Below are positions 33,003 through 42,490 of a DNA stretch of 42,890 nt, piece by piece. Where the stretch lies: the NCBI GenBank assembly GCA_947480015.1, contig CANKBS010000009.1, positions 67,255 through 110,144 of the forward strand. The letters are read 5' to 3'. Both the position numbers and the translations under genes were made by a program. The notes beneath the pieces were generated by a model that saw only the letters and a program-made list of their open reading frames with translations, did no database searches and was not told the origin of the DNA. How positions within the stretch are numbered: position 1 is the stretch's first letter; the number at the start of each line of letters is the position of its first letter. The DNA is from Sphingobacteriaceae bacterium. Lineage in GTDB: Bacteria; Bacteroidota; Bacteroidia; B-17B0; Aurantibacillaceae.

Positions 33003-34160
33003 ATGACAGAAACGAAAAAGCGCATTGCAGTTGTTGGAAGTACGGGTAGTATTGGTACACAGGCCTTAGAAGTAATTAAAGAAAATCCCGACCTGTTTGA
33101 GGCCGAAGTATTGGTAGCCCATTCAAATGCCAAGCTATTGATAGAGCAGGCTCTGGCCTTTAATCCCAATGCGGTGGTTATTGCCGACGAAAAAAAATAC
33201 CTGCAGGTAAAAGAAGCTTTAATTCCGCACGATATAAAAGTATTTGCCGGTGAAAAAGCCGTTGAACAAATTGTGGAAATGGAAACCATCGATTTGGTTT
33301 TAGCCAGTATTGTGGGTTATGCCGGTTTAGCCAGCACCATACATGCCATAAAAAATAAAAAACAAATTGCCTTAGCCAATAAAGAAACCATGGTAGTGGC
33401 CGGTGAGCTGGTTACCAAATTGGCCTTAGAAAATGCGGTCAATATTTATCCGGTAGATAGCGAACACTCGGCCATTTTTCAATGTTTGGCCGGTGAATGG
33501 GAAAACCCAATAGAGAAAATTTATTTAACCGCCAGTGGTGGACCTTTTAGAGGTAAAGACCGTGCATTTTTATCAACAGTAAAAAAAGAACAAGCTTTAA
33601 AACATCCCAACTGGAGTATGGGGGCTAAAATCACCATAGATTCGGCAACCCTTATGAATAAAGGATTAGAGGTAATCGAAGCCAAATGGTTGTTTAATTT
33701 GCCAACCGAAAAAATTGATGTGATCGTTCATCCCCAAAGTATTGTGCATAGTTTGGTGCAGTTTGAAGACGGTAGTTTAAAAGCCCAAATGGGTCTGCCG
33801 GATATGAAACTTCCCATTCAATATGCCATGGCTTATCCGCATCGGGTGAAAAATAATTTTCCACGCTTTGATTTTTTAAACTATCCGAATTTAAGTTTTG
33901 AGAAAGCCGATTTAAACACCTTTAGCTGTTTAAATCTGGCCTTTGAAGCCCTGCGTTTGGGTGGTAATATGCCTTGTGTATTAAATGCAGCCAACGAAAT
34001 TGCGGTGCAGGCATTTTTAGAAGACAAAATAGGCTTTTTGCAAATTAGTGAGCTAGTTGAAAAAACCATGCAAAAACTGGCCTTTGTGCCCGCCCCTACT
34101 TACGAGCAGTATGTTGATTGCGACCAAGAAGCAAGGCGAATTGCCCGGGAATTTCTATAA
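33003..34160 (+). CDS. dxr: 1-deoxy-D-xylulose 5-phosphate reductoisomerase
   Basis: Converts DXP to MEP with NADPH, the committed step of the MEP isoprenoid pathway (cytosol). 385 residues from the ATG at 33003; an in-frame TTG at 32994 would add only three residues. Motifs: the NADPH-binding GSTGSIGTQAL, ALANKETMVVAGELV, the metal site VDSEHSAIFQCL, the flexible-loop TASGGPFR, and MNKGLEVIEAKWLF with the third metal-binding glutamate. It is divergent from the riboswitch-controlled receptor. Isoprenoid and thiamine synthesis share the precursor DXP, but here that is only adjacency. Confidence 0.96.
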   Translation: MTETKKRIAVVGSTGSIGTQALEVIKENPDLFEAEVLVAHSNAKLLIEQALAFNPNAVVIADEKKYLQVKEALIPHDIKVFAGEKAVEQIVEMETIDLVLASIVGYAGLASTIHAIKNKKQIALANKETMVVAGELVTKLALENAVNIYPVDSEHSAIFQCLAGEWENPIEKIYLTASGGPFRGKDRAFLSTVKKEQALKHPNWSMGAKITIDSATLMNKGLEVIEAKWLFNLPTEKIDVIVHPQSIVHSLVQFEDGSLKAQMGLPDMKLPIQYAMAYPHRVKNNFPRFDFLNYPNLSFEKADLNTFSCLNLAFEALRLGGNMPCVLNAANEIAVQAFLEDKIGFLQISELVEKTMQKLAFVPAPTYEQYVDCDQEARRIAREFL

Positions 34161-34288
34161 TTCATAATATTGTTTAAAAGCTAATTTATTATGCCGTAAT
34201 CGGCTAAAAAATGGTAAATTTACGCTGCTTCGAAATTCGGTCAGATTATTCTTACTTCGTTTCAAACCACAAACCATTATAAAATACT

Positions 34289-35620
34289 ATGTTCATAAAA
34301 ATCGCACAGCTCTTTCTTAGTTTAACCATTTTAGTAACGCTTCACGAATTCGGGCATTTTTGGTTCGCCAAACGTTTTAAATGCCGCGTTGATAAATTCT
34401 ATTTGTTTTTCGACTTTTTATTTCCCTTTGCATCGGTCATGAATTTTCCTTTGTACAAAAAGAAAATTGGTGATACCGAATATGGTATTGGCTGGTTTCC
34501 TTTTGGCGGTTACGTTCAAATAGCCGGAATGGTTGATGAACAAATGGATAAAACACTTATTGATTCTCCGCCACAACCATGGGAATTACGCAGTAAGCCG
34601 GCATGGCAACGTTTATTAGTCATGATGGGTGGCATTTTAGTGAACCTCATTGTGGGAATTATTATTTTTTGGATGGCCTTATTAACCTACGGAAAAACCA
34701 CCCTGCCTATCACCAATATTCCTTATGGTTTAATGGTTGACAGTTCGGCTTATAATATTGGATTACGTAATGGCGATTTTATTACCTCACTCGATCATAA
34801 GCCGGTGCGTTCAATAAACCGCATTCCGATTGAATTAATCATGAATGGTGTAAGTACCATTGAAGGTGTACACCAAAATGGCAAACGTTTTTCTTTACCT
34901 ATCACCAATGTTGATCGTGGACTGATTTTAAAACGTTTAAAAAAATCAAACTTTGTTAGTCCGCGTTATGTGCCTCAGGTTGATTCGGTTGATCATGCCA
35001 GTTTTGCCGGCAATGCCGATATTAAGAAAAACGATCGCGTGATTGCGATTAATGACGCACCTATTCGTTTTTTAGATGAATACAAAGCTGCTGCCATTAA
35101 AAACAGAAATAAAAAAGTGGAACTGGTTTTATTAAGAGGTAAAGATACCGTACACACCCAATGTCAAGTAAGCGAAGATGGTATTTTAGGTATTTACCAA
35201 AGTGCGGTTGATGATATTAAATGGGAAGAACAATCCTTTAATTTATTTGAATCCTTTACACAAGGTGTAAAAGATGGCATGGAATTGATTATGATGCAAG
35301 CCAAACAATTTGTGGTATTGTTTACTGTAAAGGATGCTCATAAACAAGTGGGAGGCTTTTATACCATGGTACAACAAATGAACTCAACCTGGGACTGGCA
35401 ACAGTTTTGGATGTTCACCGGCTTTTTATCTTTGGCTTTGGCCTTTATGAACTTCTTGCCTATTCCCATGTTAGATGGTGGATACATCATGTTTATTTTA
35501 TGGGAAATGGTTACCGGTAAAAAGGTATCGGACACTATTATTTATTATGCCAATAACGTAGGTTTATTTATTGTGCTCGGTTTAATGGTTTACGCCAATA
35601 CCGACTGGCTCAGAAATTAA
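34289..35620 (+). CDS. rseP: Site-2 (RIP) zinc metalloprotease RseP
   Basis: 443 residues. The zinc motif HEFGH is at residues 19-23 in the first membrane helix. A PDZ-like region spans the middle (PYGLMVDSSAYNIGLRNGDF, and a second unit VDHASFAGNADIKKNDRVIA). The third ligand motif, NFLPIPMLDGG, lies near residues 388-398 in a C-terminal helix. RseP cuts transmembrane segments such as truncated anti-sigma factors within the inner membrane. It lies 128 bp after dxr, an order seen in many bacteria. Whether it acts on the one-TM protein of the 7650-10454 unit is unknown. Confidence 0.95.
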   Translation: MFIKIAQLFLSLTILVTLHEFGHFWFAKRFKCRVDKFYLFFDFLFPFASVMNFPLYKKKIGDTEYGIGWFPFGGYVQIAGMVDEQMDKTLIDSPPQPWELRSKPAWQRLLVMMGGILVNLIVGIIIFWMALLTYGKTTLPITNIPYGLMVDSSAYNIGLRNGDFITSLDHKPVRSINRIPIELIMNGVSTIEGVHQNGKRFSLPITNVDRGLILKRLKKSNFVSPRYVPQVDSVDHASFAGNADIKKNDRVIAINDAPIRFLDEYKAAAIKNRNKKVELVLLRGKDTVHTQCQVSEDGILGIYQSAVDDIKWEEQSFNLFESFTQGVKDGMELIMMQAKQFVVLFTVKDAHKQVGGFYTMVQQMNSTWDWQQFWMFTGFLSLALAFMNFLPIPMLDGGYIMFILWEMVTGKKVSDTIIYYANNVGLFIVLGLMVYANTDWLRN

Positions 35621-35654
35621 GACTACAAAATAATAAGAATTTAATGATCGTTAA

Positions 35655-36446
35655 ATGAAAAACCGTTTTTTTACTTTCGTTTTATTCTCATTGGCTTTGG
35701 GCTCCATTGCTCAAAACACTACCATTCAGAAAAAAAACGACAGCAGTCGTGAAGCCCTAACTGCTCATAAGGTGTTGCTAATACCTTTTGAACCCCGCTT
35801 GTATATGAGTGAAGTGGACATGGCCATTCACAACGAAAGTAAATTATCGGCCCGAGAAATAAAATACAAGTTTCGCGATGGCATTAACGATCAGCTTTAC
35901 AAGGCCTTTAAAACGTCGCAATACAATGTGGTTGACTTAATGGAAGACACCCTTAAGTATAAAAAAGATACAGAGGGATTGTATCAATATTTAAGTTACG
36001 AGTATTTAAAAGTACCCGATCAAAATCATTATCAGGCTCCGAAAAAAGAAAAGGAAGAAAAGAAAATAGACAAAGGTCAGTTGAATGTGGAGACCAATGG
36101 AGAAATGCGTTTTATGGATGCCCGAATTTCTAATCCAAAAGCTGTTTCCATGATCTATGCCAAATACAAAACCGATCTGTTTGTCTTCATCAATCAATTG
36201 GATATAAAAGCCTCAGGCTCTAAAGACCCTACAGATCTGGGTCCTGAGAGTGCCTTTCGTAAAATTGTAGTGCATTATACCGTTTACACCTACGAGGGCA
36301 AGGAAATTAATTCGGGCATCGCTGAAGAATTTTTCGATCCAACGATTAATAATCCAAAAAAAATTATCGACAAACATTTCTCTAAACTGGCTTTAGTTAT
36401 TGTGCAGCGTGTAAACAAAGCTATTTATCCCACTGCAACCAAATAA
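35655..36446 (+). CDS. Hypothetical secreted protein
   Basis: 263 residues with a signal peptide (MKNRFFTFVLFSLALGSIAQ). The mature chain contains KVLLIPFEPRLYMSEVDMAI at the start, a Lys/Glu-rich insert (PKKEKEEKKIDKGQ, residues ~128-143), and a C-terminal IVVHYTVYTYEGKEINSG segment followed by a helix. I recognise no catalytic motif or named domain. It follows rseP by 34 bp and its stop codon overlaps the region where the downstream GNAT frame opens, so it is probably co-transcribed with both. Confidence 0.8.
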   Translation: MKNRFFTFVLFSLALGSIAQNTTIQKKNDSSREALTAHKVLLIPFEPRLYMSEVDMAIHNESKLSAREIKYKFRDGINDQLYKAFKTSQYNVVDLMEDTLKYKKDTEGLYQYLSYEYLKVPDQNHYQAPKKEKEEKKIDKGQLNVETNGEMRFMDARISNPKAVSMIYAKYKTDLFVFINQLDIKASGSKDPTDLGPESAFRKIVVHYTVYTYEGKEINSGIAEEFFDPTINNPKKIIDKHFSKLALVIVQRVNKAIYPTATK

Positions 36447-36469
36447 GTTCAGTCGCCATCGAAGCAACC

Positions 36470-36895
36470 ATTCATATTGCTAAAGCCTCTGCCGCCGATT
36501 TTATTTTAATCAAAAATTACATCAAGACATTTGAATTAGACGACCGTGATTTAAACTACGAGCAGTTTTTAGTTGCTAAAAAAAACTCGGAGCTTTTAGG
36601 TTTTGGTAGATTAAGAAATCATGCCCGGATGCAGGAACTGTGTTCGCTTGGTGTGTTACCGGAATACAGGCATAAAGGCATTGGTGACTTATTAGTACAT
36701 GCACTTATTAAAATAGCCGTTCAGGATGTTTATTTGGTTTGTATTATCCCCGATTATTTTAAGTACTTTGGATTTAAACTCGTTGATGAATTTCCGGAAG
36801 AGATGAGCGAGAAATTACATTACTGTACTTCTGAGCTGGTGGTTGAGGATAAGTATGTGGTGATGAGATTTTCCAATACTGAACCACATAAGTGA
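36470..36895 (+). CDS. GNAT-family N-acetyltransferase with a non-ATG start
   Basis: About 141 residues if translation starts at the ATT at 36470. The first ATG (36629) would give only 88 residues and remove the first half of the fold. The upstream frame, open back to 36386, reads IHIAKASAADFILIKNYI, then FELDDRDLNYEQFLVAKK and LLGFGRLRNH, a normal GNAT N-terminus. The acetyl-CoA-binding motif A is ELCSLGVLPEYRHKGIGDLL, followed by YFKYFGFKLVDEFP. No ATG, GTG or TTG occurs in frame before 36629. ATA at 36443 (overlapping the previous stop), ATC at 36458 or ATT at 36470 are the candidates. Substrate unknown. Confidence 0.75.
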   Translation: MHIAKASAADFILIKNYIKTFELDDRDLNYEQFLVAKKNSELLGFGRLRNHARMQELCSLGVLPEYRHKGIGDLLVHALIKIAVQDVYLVCIIPDYFKYFGFKLVDEFPEEMSEKLHYCTSELVVEDKYVVMRFSNTEPHK

Positions 36896-36988
36896 TATAA
36901 GGACATATAAGAAGGAATGTCGTTGAACAGGTTTTTAATCATTTTTTGAATACTTTATACAGAAACTAACATTATGTTTTCATACTCT

Positions 36989-37025
36989 CTCTGTGTCCTT
37001 TGTGCAAACCTCCGTGTACTTTGTG
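36989..37025. repeat. Two direct copies of a 16-bp CTCyGTGTmCTTTGTG word
   Basis: CTCTGTGTCCTTTGTG (36989-37004) and CTCCGTGTACTTTGTG (37010-37025) differ at two positions, with a 21-bp period; GGTTAA follows the second. Words of this type recur between genes in many bacterial genomes, so this is probably a dispersed intergenic repeat. Confidence 0.6.
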
Positions 37026-37067
37026 GTTAAAGATGTGAATGTTAAACGAAGCCAGTAAAAGGAAACG

Positions 37068-40000
37068 CTAACGTGTCAGAGTCACCTGCCCTGACATCGT
37101 TTTCTGTTCACCTGAATTACTCGACACATTTATCTTCCACACATACACATCCTGCTTGGCTTCTTCTCCTTTGTAAGTGCCATCCCATCCAGTTTCTGTA
37201 CTGTTCGTTTCAAAAAGTTTTGCACCCCAACGATCAAAGATGGAGAGCGTATAAAATTTAGTCCCTCTTAAAATTGGTAAGAAATTATCGTTGAGTTCAT
37301 CGCCGTTTGGTGTGAAAGCATTTGGCACATAAATATTAAAATCAGATTCTACTTTAATTGTTTTTACAATGGTATCTGAACATCCGTATTTGTTTTGCAC
37401 AATAAATGCCACAGGGTACAGACCGGCATCCTGAAAGAAATAGGGTGTATTTTCATGGCTTGATTTAAATCCATTATTCGCTATAAAGAACCAATTCCAT
37501 TTATTTTGAAAATCGCCTGTTGAGTTGTTTGTGAAAATTACCGTTTCTAAATTCTCCACAGGTTTTTCCGGTAAGAATTTAAAGTCTGCTTTTGGAACGG
37601 GATAGGCGTTTACTAAAATTGTAAGAGTGTTTACGCAATTAGTGTTGGTGTCCTGTAAATGGCCTTTGATCAGGTACTCACCGGGCACTGTAAATAAATG
37701 AGAGAATTTAGTTCCGCTATACGAACTTGTTTGGATTGTCCAATTTACCATTGGTTTTGTATGTGAATCAAAAGTAAATTCAGAAGTAAATGGCACACAA
37801 TTATATTTGCTACTTGGTATTAAACTGCCGTAAGGCAGATCATCTACAATTAAATCAGCTGTGGTTTTGTTTTTACAATTGTTGCTATCAATCACATTTA
37901 AAATATAAGTGCCTCCATAATTAAGGCTGTGGGCTACAAAACTCACCGTTTGTCCGACATACAATAAATTATTCGGGCCTGTCCAGTGATAAGTATCACC
38001 GCCTTTACCAATTAAAGTAATCACCTCATTTAAACACAATCTTGGTCTTGGTAAAATAATTTCCGGCTCAGGAAGCGGTATGATGGAAACCGTTACCATA
38101 GCAATTTGAGTGCAGGAATTTAAACTGGCCATTACCTGATACATTTGTTGTGTAATAGGGCCTGCGTTGACAACCGCACCGGTTGTGGTGTTTAGGGCAA
38201 GATTAGGTGACCAGTTAAATGAAGTACCATTACCTAAGGCCGTTAAGTTTATTTTATCAACTAGACAAATACTTGGGTTGGTTGGAGTAATGCTAACCAT
38301 TGGTAAAGGATTAACTGTTATGGTACTCGTTTGCGTTCCTGAATTACATCCAAGACTTCCTCCAATGACCGAATAAACAGAAGTTACTGTTGGACTGGCA
38401 ATAGTAATTGGTCCGGTATATGTTGATAAACCCGGTGTACCCGGCCCCCAAGTGTAAGAGTTCGCTCCGGCACTTGTATAAGTAAATGATTTACCAGCAC
38501 AGATAACTGGCGTTGGAGAAGTCACAGTTAAACTTGGATTTGGAATCACACTAAAGGTTACCGTTTTAACAGCAGTACAAGCCCCGTTAGAACCGATGAG
38601 GGTGGCTGTTGCCAGTCCGGCAGTATAAGGTGGCAGTGTGCTTAATGGACTAGATGGACCGTTTGGATTATTCGTAAAAATATGTTGAGGCGTTGCTAAG
38701 GTAAAGGTCGCTGCACCTCCGGCCGTTAATGTAATACTGTTAGGTGATCCATTAAAAGCCTGCGCACACAAAGTGCCATTGCCGTTCAAATTAGAAGTAA
38801 GACTTGGCGGCGGAATGACTGAAATATTTACTACAGCTGTATTAGAACAATTTTGCGGACTTAAAACTTTTATAGAATAATTACCACTCGCCAAAACTGA
38901 AGGATTATTTATAAAAGGATTTTGAAGTGTTGAAGAAAAGTTTTGTGCACCATTCCATAAATAGGTGGCTCCAGCGACAGAAGAAGAATTTAGGTTTAAA
39001 GTCTGTGAAGTACATACAGTTGCACCCGCTACACTTAAACTTGGTGTTGGATTTACTACAAGCGTTTGACTGGTACTAGCCGTGCAGCCATTTACAGAAG
39101 TGACCGTCAAATTATAAACTCCCGAATACAATGGAGATGCACTTGTAATAACCGGACTCTGCGCATTAGAAACAAAACTTTGCGGACCATCGAAATTGTA
39201 AGTTACTCCCCCACTTGCATTTAATTGCAAATTTTGACCGTTGCAACGTGGGGAATTACTCGTAAAAATGGGTGTTGGAAGCGGATACAACATTATTGTT
39301 GGATAAGCTACCGAGGTACAACCCAAGGCAGAACCAATGACTGTATATTGTGTATTTACAAGTGGTGAAGCCGTAAAACTCGCACCCGTGAGGCTAAGCG
39401 TGGCCGAAGCCCAGGTGTAAGTACTTGCTCCCAAAGCGGTCATTGTGCCAACCGTTAGTGGACAAATGGAAGCATTTAAAACCGTTAACACAGGATTAGG
39501 AATAAAATCGACTGCTATGGTATTACTTGTTAAACAGTTTAATGAATCACGACTGCTTAAAGTATATACATAAGTTCCTGCGAGAAATTCAGATACCGTG
39601 TTTGATGGAGCTGATGGTCCGCCGGTCCAGGTATAAGTATAATTAGCTCCAATGTTGGTTGGTGTTCCTCCCGAATTTGTGCCGGTTAATACAATGTTTG
39701 TACCTGCACAATTTGTTGGCGTATCATAACTCAGAAGCAAATTCATAGCACTTGGCTGATTTATATAATACGATTGACCAAACTGACAACCAGTCAGAGC
39801 ATCGGTAACCGAAACGGTCCAGAAGCCTGCACTTAAATTAGTTGGACTTGGACTTGTAAGGGTTGCCGTGTTACTATACCATAAATAGTTTTGTATAGGC
39901 GAACCTCCGGCTAGATTAGTAACATTACCCGTGCCTGTGCTGGCGCCATAACAGGTGATACTGTTTGAAATATTAACACTGCCTGTTAAGGGAACTAAAG

Positions 40001-42362
40001 CAGTGAAGGCCGTAGTAGTGCTAAAGTAAACATTGCAACCAAGGCTGTAAATATTTAGCGAGTATGTGCCCGGAATTAAGCCCGTTGCAACTGAACTGGT
40101 TTGCGAAGTAGGTAACCATGTGTAGGAAAATGGTCCAGGCATACCCGTGATGCCAACGGTAGCAGAACCAAGATTAGCGCATGTAATAGAGGTACTGTTT
40201 ACATTTACCATATAAGGTGGCAAAGCAGAAGTAAACACGGTAACTGCACTGGCTGTGGTATTGCAGGAGGAACTAAAAACCGAAACGGTATAGGTCCCCG
40301 CATTTAAGCCGGTAACCACCGAACCTGTTTGCCCACCGGGCATCCATGTATAAGTGTATGGCCCCGGGATACCAATGATGTTTGCAGTTGAAGTGCCAAT
40401 ATTAGCGCAATTTATTGAAGTGGTATTAACCGTAACAGTAGGTTGAATACAGGCGCAGTAATTTACAATGGTGGAACAACTTAAGCTATTAATAGCCGAA
40501 TAGGCCCCAAGAAAGCCAGTTCCTGTAGCGTACAAAGTTTTGGTTACTTTGTCCAGTTGCAGATCGAAAACATACTGATTAGTCAGGCTGGCATTCACTG
40601 CAATGGGGGGTAAAGTGCTGAAACTTGCGCCATTAAAATGATAACACAAAATAGATCCCTGGCCTCCTATATACACATTATCACAATCATCTACCGCAAT
40701 ACCCGCTTGAGTTCTAACGGTTAGTGTGTTTGATGTTGTTGCAACCATAGTGCCTGTTGTTTTATCATAGGCGGCAATATTGTGGCCGTTATAATAATAT
40801 ACATAATTCAAATTCACAGCCAAACAGTTAAATTTTGTGCCGCCAAGAGAAGGAATAATAGAACCACCCAGCGTGTTAGAATTCCCGCTCTCAAAAAAGG
40901 TTGTGAATGTACTTGGTGCTGTCCAAAGGGAGTTCGTAAAAGAACTGGCTACTTTGGAGATTTTATTGCCTACGGGAACAGGTGGATATCCGAAACCGTA
41001 TAAGACAAAGAGATTCCCAAGCATATCCACAGTTGCATCCACAATATCAGCGCAAGAGGTAGAATTTGGAGGTTGGAAATTTGTAATATTAGAAACACTT
41101 CCTGTTACCACATCAAGTATTTCTGCAGAAGAACTTAAGCCAAGGGGTGAAGACCAGCCACCTCCAAAAACCATCAAACTACCATTGCAAGCAAATTCCA
41201 TATCTCCTACCTCAGAGATCATTTGATCACCTTGTGAATAAAAATTATCGTAATTGCCCGCAGTAGTTAAACGAATCACTGACGTATTTGTGTTCAATCT
41301 TGCGCTAACATAAGTTTTACCACTTGCTTTATCAACTGCTATCCCGCCTAGCCAGTTATAACCTGACTGCCAGGCTGGAACTGTCAGAACTCCTGAAAAG
41401 GTCCATTGAAGTATACCGGTTGCATTGTATTTGGAAACTTTAAAAATAGTGGCCGTATTAGTTCCTGCTCCGTAAATAAAGGTATTGCCGCTTAAATCGT
41501 GATCAATATCATAGGCATACTGACTTGAGGGCATGCTAACAATAGAAGTCACCCAAGGATCTACAAAAAGTGTTTTGTTATGATCGAAATTGTTGGCGAA
41601 GTGAAAATGAATAAGATCATGCTCAAGCTTAAATGAAGTAGTAACGGCTTGCTTATTCTCACCAAAACTTATTGGCGCATGTTCGATGATGTCTTCTATA
41701 GGCGTTTTAATCTGAATATCTCCATTGTCCAGGAGTTTTAATTTGGAGACATCGCCACTATACTGAATTGTCATATCCTTGGCATTGGCTCCGGGATGCA
41801 GAACCAGTGTGTACTTGATGCCGTAGGCTTTATCTTCAGGAATGGTGTATTCGATGTCGATATTTGGATAAACATTTTTGTAAATTAGTTTTTTGTATGT
41901 AGGTGCGTTCAGGTCTTCAGGACCATAAGTAAAATAATGACTTTGTTTTTGGTCAGCACTTAATTCTATTCCACTAGAGGCATTGAGCCAATTCATGTTC
42001 ACATAATACAGTTTTGGCGCTTTTTTCGGGATTGGTTCTCTTCTTTTTTCTGCGGCTTCCCGTTCTTCTTCAGTTCCAGGACTCTCCTTATTCAGTTCGT
42101 AAACTAGGCCTTTTGTTGTAAAATAAATTTTCTCACCGCCATGTTGATATACATAGTCAATTTTTTCACCCGTGGCTAAGATTTTGAACTGTCCTCTATT
42201 CTCAATAAAGACGCGGGTTCCGAATACATCACCCGAAGCAACAAAGTTAGAATTAATTGGCAATGTTGTATTTGAAAAACTTACTTGTCCAACTTGGGCA
42301 AAAGTAAAGCAAGTCCAAATTATACTTGAACATAGAAGAAAATATTTGGGTAAATTTTTCAG
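37068..42362 (-). CDS. Giant secreted multi-Ig/PKD protein with DUF7948-like N-terminus and T9SS CHU_C C-terminus
   Basis: 1,764 residues if read from the CTG at 42362. The first TTG (42263) would give 1,731 residues but no signal peptide. The 33 upstream codons add KNLPKYFLLCSSIIWTCFTF followed by AQVGQVSFSN, a standard signal peptide. The N-terminal domain (FIENRGQFKILATGEKIDYV, to about residue 280) resembles the DUF7948 domain that precedes SBBP-type beta-propellers. Propeller-like repeats (WLGGIAVDKASGKTYVSA and others) follow. Then come about ten Ig-like modules with TYTWMPGGQTGSV-type cores, and a PKD unit near the end. The C-terminal ~90 residues carry YVPNAFTPNGDELNDNF and IFDRWGAKLFE, the T9SS type B sorting domain. 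Expected outside the cell; function unknown. Confidence 0.88.
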   Translation of the reverse strand: MKNLPKYFLLCSSIIWTCFTFAQVGQVSFSNTTLPINSNFVASGDVFGTRVFIENRGQFKILATGEKIDYVYQHGGEKIYFTTKGLVYELNKESPGTEEEREAAEKRREPIPKKAPKLYYVNMNWLNASSGIELSADQKQSHYFTYGPEDLNAPTYKKLIYKNVYPNIDIEYTIPEDKAYGIKYTLVLHPGANAKDMTIQYSGDVSKLKLLDNGDIQIKTPIEDIIEHAPISFGENKQAVTTSFKLEHDLIHFHFANNFDHNKTLFVDPWVTSIVSMPSSQYAYDIDHDLSGNTFIYGAGTNTATIFKVSKYNATGILQWTFSGVLTVPAWQSGYNWLGGIAVDKASGKTYVSARLNTNTSVIRLTTAGNYDNFYSQGDQMISEVGDMEFACNGSLMVFGGGWSSPLGLSSSAEILDVVTGSVSNITNFQPPNSTSCADIVDATVDMLGNLFVLYGFGYPPVPVGNKISKVASSFTNSLWTAPSTFTTFFESGNSNTLGGSIIPSLGGTKFNCLAVNLNYVYYYNGHNIAAYDKTTGTMVATTSNTLTVRTQAGIAVDDCDNVYIGGQGSILCYHFNGASFSTLPPIAVNASLTNQYVFDLQLDKVTKTLYATGTGFLGAYSAINSLSCSTIVNYCACIQPTVTVNTTSINCANIGTSTANIIGIPGPYTYTWMPGGQTGSVVTGLNAGTYTVSVFSSSCNTTASAVTVFTSALPPYMVNVNSTSITCANLGSATVGITGMPGPFSYTWLPTSQTSSVATGLIPGTYSLNIYSLGCNVYFSTTTAFTALVPLTGSVNISNSITCYGASTGTGNVTNLAGGSPIQNYLWYSNTATLTSPSPTNLSAGFWTVSVTDALTGCQFGQSYYINQPSAMNLLLSYDTPTNCAGTNIVLTGTNSGGTPTNIGANYTYTWTGGPSAPSNTVSEFLAGTYVYTLSSRDSLNCLTSNTIAVDFIPNPVLTVLNASICPLTVGTMTALGASTYTWASATLSLTGASFTASPLVNTQYTVIGSALGCTSVAYPTIMLYPLPTPIFTSNSPRCNGQNLQLNASGGVTYNFDGPQSFVSNAQSPVITSASPLYSGVYNLTVTSVNGCTASTSQTLVVNPTPSLSVAGATVCTSQTLNLNSSSVAGATYLWNGAQNFSSTLQNPFINNPSVLASGNYSIKVLSPQNCSNTAVVNISVIPPPSLTSNLNGNGTLCAQAFNGSPNSITLTAGGAATFTLATPQHIFTNNPNGPSSPLSTLPPYTAGLATATLIGSNGACTAVKTVTFSVIPNPSLTVTSPTPVICAGKSFTYTSAGANSYTWGPGTPGLSTYTGPITIASPTVTSVYSVIGGSLGCNSGTQTSTITVNPLPMVSITPTNPSICLVDKINLTALGNGTSFNWSPNLALNTTTGAVVNAGPITQQMYQVMASLNSCTQIAMVTVSIIPLPEPEIILPRPRLCLNEVITLIGKGGDTYHWTGPNNLLYVGQTVSFVAHSLNYGGTYILNVIDSNNCKNKTTADLIVDDLPYGSLIPSSKYNCVPFTSEFTFDSHTKPMVNWTIQTSSYSGTKFSHLFTVPGEYLIKGHLQDTNTNCVNTLTILVNAYPVPKADFKFLPEKPVENLETVIFTNNSTGDFQNKWNWFFIANNGFKSSHENTPYFFQDAGLYPVAFIVQNKYGCSDTIVKTIKVESDFNIYVPNAFTPNGDELNDNFLPILRGTKFYTLSIFDRWGAKLFETNSTETGWDGTYKGEEAKQDVYVWKINVSSNSGEQKTMSGQVTLTR

Positions 42363-42490
42363 TTTAATAATTTAGGTACAAAAGAAATAAAGGGCCTTAA
42401 CCATCTAAGGTAGAAATAATTAAGGGCATTTCCTATTTTAACGTTTGGGGCTTAAAGCCGAGCAAATTCGCTGCACAATGGCTGTTGTAT
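42363..42490. other. Upstream gap of the giant T9SS gene, no gene seen
   Basis: No reading frame or RNA gene visible. It should contain the promoter of the minus-strand giant gene, but only a poor TAnnTTTG-like match (minus-strand TTCTTTTG) is present close to the proposed CTG start. Confidence 0.4.
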
